From JBELHO01 sp042091375 (GTDB taxonomy: Bacteria; Pseudomonadota; Gammaproteobacteria; Enterobacterales; Alteromonadaceae): a stretch of DNA of 44,528 bases. Both the position numbers and the translations under genes were made by a program. The stretch spans positions 1 to 44,528 of the forward strand of contig JBELHO010000026.1 of NCBI GenBank assembly GCA_042091375.1, in the 5' to 3' direction. Shown one piece after another: positions 42,140 through 44,528 of this stretch (positions are counted from its first letter, which is position 1; each line of letters begins with the position of its first letter). The notes under the pieces are model-generated. The model had not been told where the DNA came from. It made no database searches and saw only the letters and a list, made by a program, of their open reading frames with translations.

Positions 42140-42900
42140 TTTATTCCATCAAAAAAATACCTTTAATAAGCTTGTTACTGAGCTTACTTGTTGTAATCAA
42201 AAGTTTCGCATTAGAGGTGAGCAAAGCTGATACTATGCCGATCATTGATGGTCAAAGCACAGAAAGTATATGGACAGATCTGCAGTGGCAGCCGATGTCT
42301 GAGCTCATTTTAGGGCAACAACCCAGTGCTGATGATTTTTCTGGGCGTTTTAAAATCGCTTGGCGAGAAAGTCACTTATTATTGTTAGTAGAAATTGTCG
42401 ATGATGTTTTATTTGATCAATACTCAGATCCATTAGTCAACTATTGGGATGATGATTGTTTAGAAGTGTTTATTGATGAAGATCAATCAGGTGGCGATCA
42501 TCAATTTAATTTTAATGCGTTTGCCTACCACATCGCCTTAGATAATCAGGTTGTTGACTTAGGTTACCTAACAGCAGGCAAGCCCGATGTGTTATTACTC
42601 AATGAACACATTACTAGTCGTTGGCAACGCAGCGCAAATAAGCCTAATACGTTGATCTGGGAAGTAGCCATTGCCGTTTACGATGAAGATTTTACCTACA
42701 ACGACAACGGCTTTATTGGCCAACCAGTGACTTTATTTGCAGGCAAAAAATTGGGTTTTATGCTAGCTTACTGCGACAACGATGGCAGCAAACAGCGCGA
42801 GCATTTTGTGGGATCACATAAAATTAATGCTGTGAATGGCGATAAAAATTTAGGTTATATCGATGCCAGTGTGTTTGGTAAAATCACCTTGATTGATTAG
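42136..42900 (+). CDS. Secreted CBM9-like carbohydrate-binding protein
   Basis: This 254-residue exported protein has a signal peptide (about 1-25, LISLLLSLLVVIKSFA) and a single beta-sandwich of the carbohydrate family 9 (CBM9-like) type. Marks are PIIDGQSTESIWTDLQW at the start, GRFKIAWRESHLLLLVEIVDD, YWDDDCLEVFIDEDQSGG, LIWEVAIAVYDE and the final KNLGYIDASVFGKITL. No catalytic domain is attached. It probably binds a saccharide in the periplasm or outside the cell. It starts within the gluconokinase stop (ATGA overlap) and ends the operon. A short dyad CTCTGA/TCAGAG (42942-42960) follows but lacks a T-run. Confidence 0.87.
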   Translation: MIYSIKKIPLISLLLSLLVVIKSFALEVSKADTMPIIDGQSTESIWTDLQWQPMSELILGQQPSADDFSGRFKIAWRESHLLLLVEIVDDVLFDQYSDPLVNYWDDDCLEVFIDEDQSGGDHQFNFNAFAYHIALDNQVVDLGYLTAGKPDVLLLNEHITSRWQRSANKPNTLIWEVAIAVYDEDFTYNDNGFIGQPVTLFAGKKLGFMLAYCDNDGSKQREHFVGSHKINAVNGDKNLGYIDASVFGKITLID

Positions 42901-43022
42901 CTTTATCCATCATTGATGTGGATTAATCGACAGGCCTTCTTCTCTGACAAAACATCAGAGCAATTGAACAAAGAAGCCAATAAATAATAGTGTGCTCAGA
43001 TACAAGTAACTTAAAACGCTAG

Positions 43023-44345
43023 TTACCTGTTTCGTCCTAAAAGCTTTTCTAACTTTTGCTCTGCTACTTTATTATCTAATGATAGAGCTTTGTATTCATC
43101 AACAAGCTTTGTTAAACCTGAATTTTTTTCACCTCGAAAATATTCAATATTACGCTCTATTTTCTTTAAAATCTTAATTAGGCTAACATCATTAACTAGT
43201 GCAACATCTTCTTTGTCAGCAAATAGGTTCTTCTCTAGCGGGAAGTTGACAAAGTAACGTAAACCACGCTTACCTTCACCTGATGGGTAAAGCAAACCAT
43301 TGTCAACTAATGACTTTAAATCCCTCGTGGCGGTTGCTGGTGGCGCCCCGGTAATGGCTCGATATTTTTCATTAGTCAAACCACCACGCACAAATCCGTC
43401 AGCGCCAACAGTGAAGATTTTTTTCATCACCTTCTCTTGGCGTTGGTTGAGTTTGACCTCTCCATATTCAGCCCAAAATTTTGATTTTTGCAATACAAAT
43501 TCAACGGACTCAAGCGATTTATCTTGCGAAGTTCTCACCAGCTCAACAAACCACGCTATCCACACATTAATTTGTAAGCTGGCATTAGTATTTCTAAGCT
43601 GTTGATAATACGCCATTCGATTAGTATTAATCATGCTCGACATACTAAAAAGAGGAGGTCTCGAAAAGTCTTGAAATAACGCATGCTCGGCTATGGCTCT
43701 ACCAATACGGCCATTACCATCTTGAAACGGATGAATAGCAACAAACCATAAATGAGCAACTGCTGCTTTTATGGGGCCTGAACAATTGACGCTGTTATAC
43801 CACTGTATAAAAGCATCCATTTCATGTTCAACCTGAGTGCGATTATTACCTGGTGCTTTATAGATGATTTCACTGTCGCCGTATAAGTCTTCTCTTATTA
43901 CATCGATGGGTGAGTCTCGATAATCGCCTCTAGTAATGGGGTTTACATAATAATCTTCACTACCGTGTAATAGCAACGTATGCCAATGACAAAGTAAGGT
44001 TTTAGACATAGCACTTTTAATGCTTTTACGCACATCAACAAGCATCGCCGCAATGCCTTTTTCTTTAGGGAAGTAACCACTGCGCTCTTTCTCTTTTAAC
44101 CCAAGAAAACGAGCAATCGATGAGCGCACCTCTTCACGGTTAAGTTTTTCACCTTCAATGGCACTGGTGCTTAATGCTTCTTCCACCAGTAAGTGGACAA
44201 ATGCATCGTTATGGTCATTTGACGGTATTTGCGATAATGCCCCTTCAATGCTGTAGGCTTTTTTTGAATACTCGCTGACACTTGCCTCAAAGCGTGTCAC
44301 ATCATATTCAAATTGAGGCCAATTTTTTTGTTGCCAATGATACAT
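43023..44345 (-). CDS. Fic-domain AMP-transferase with DUF4172 N-terminus and winged-helix tail
   Basis: This 440-residue protein starts YHWQQKNWPQFEYD, the DUF4172 segment. It carries the inhibitory motif TSAIEG at residues 60-65, matching (S/T)xxxE(G/N). The Fic core HPFQDGNGRIGR (205-216) contains catalytic His205 and all anion-binding residues, so it should be an active but self-inhibited (class II) AMPylator. A winged-helix domain (~295-370, LTNEKYRAITGAPPATATRDLKSLVDNG) and a charged, coiled C-terminus follow. The target is unknown. Such proteins often act alone; no toxin-antitoxin partner is visible. It is convergent with the CBM9 gene and unrelated in function to the sugar locus. Confidence 0.92.
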   Translation of the reverse strand: MYHWQQKNWPQFEYDVTRFEASVSEYSKKAYSIEGALSQIPSNDHNDAFVHLLVEEALSTSAIEGEKLNREEVRSSIARFLGLKEKERSGYFPKEKGIAAMLVDVRKSIKSAMSKTLLCHWHTLLLHGSEDYYVNPITRGDYRDSPIDVIREDLYGDSEIIYKAPGNNRTQVEHEMDAFIQWYNSVNCSGPIKAAVAHLWFVAIHPFQDGNGRIGRAIAEHALFQDFSRPPLFSMSSMINTNRMAYYQQLRNTNASLQINVWIAWFVELVRTSQDKSLESVEFVLQKSKFWAEYGEVKLNQRQEKVMKKIFTVGADGFVRGGLTNEKYRAITGAPPATATRDLKSLVDNGLLYPSGEGKRGLRYFVNFPLEKNLFADKEDVALVNDVSLIKILKKIERNIEYFRGEKNSGLTKLVDEYKALSLDNKVAEQKLEKLLGRNR

Positions 44346-44528
44346 GTGATTTAAACCTTTGTTCGTTATAAATCAATTTATATCGAATTTTGATTTAAAA
44401 GTCTATGTTTTATGAATCGTTGTAAATGACAGGGACCATCTCTATTGCTCATAACTGAGGGTCAGATGAAGTCCAAACCTATTTATCATATCTCGTCACT
44501 ACACAAGACTTCATCGGCAAGTATTTTT
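44346..44528. other. Right edge, no gene; spaced inverted repeat
   Basis: GATGAAGTC (44465-44473) and GACTTCATC (44507-44515) are perfect 9-bp inverted arms 33 bp apart, with a T-run at the very end of the window. This could be a terminator of a gene to the right, read either way, or the end of a mobile element. The window ends too soon to tell. Confidence 0.4.

Overview
The window looks like chromosomal DNA of a marine gammaproteobacterium of the order Alteromonadales, probably Colwellia- or Thalassotalea-like. This rests on AT-rich codon use, the 5S/tRNA-Tyr arrangement, RhlE-type helicases, a YaiI protein, a TonB-dependent receptor of the Xanthomonas/Caulobacter type paired with tryptophan-halogenase-like genes, and GPH-family sugar carriers. 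The genus assignment is inference. There is one 100-base run of N at 24225-24324, and its flanks share an identical 55-bp sequence.

Layout. (1) 1-222: the end of a 5S rRNA gene, a strong UUCG hairpin terminator and tRNA-Tyr. (2) 424-4286: two RhlE-like DEAD-box helicases, a YaiI/DUF188 protein and a DUF2750 protein whose gene overlaps the second helicase. (3) 4387-9058: a minus-strand pair made of a very large secreted nuclease ending in a type I dockerin and, 57 bp downstream, a small exported protein with a cohesin-like domain and a PEP-CTERM tail. (4) 9538-11199: a DsbA-like oxidoreductase and a TIGR00266/AIM24 protein. (5) 11317-21837: an NtrC-type response regulator and histidine kinase, then a long intergenic region ending in a clear sigma-54 promoter, then an HlyD-like adaptor, a MacB-like ATPase and two tandem paralogous permeases. 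(6) 22011-25612: topB, a 13-bp minisatellite, the assembly gap, an AraC-type regulator and a small CWC cysteine-rich protein. (7) 25632-42900: a beta-glucoside/cello-oligosaccharide locus. (8) 43023-44345: a Fic-domain protein.

How the genes work together. The sugar locus reads as a regulon. A LacI regulator, a GH1 beta-glucosidase and a GPH carrier lie divergent from a FucP/GluP-like carrier. A TonB-dependent receptor lies divergent from a second operon: GPH carrier, GH94 phosphorylase, gluconokinase, CBM9-like secreted protein. Three near-identical LacI-type operators sit only in these two divergent promoter regions. A GH94 enzyme next to a gluconokinase suggests phosphorolysis of an aldonic disaccharide such as cellobionate, giving glucose-1-phosphate and gluconate and then 6-phosphogluconate. 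Two flavin-dependent halogenase-like genes sit inside this locus, between the two halves of the regulon.

The most unusual element is the candidate cohesin/dockerin pair. It would let a surface-sorted PEP-CTERM protein tether a double-nuclease enzyme outside the cell.
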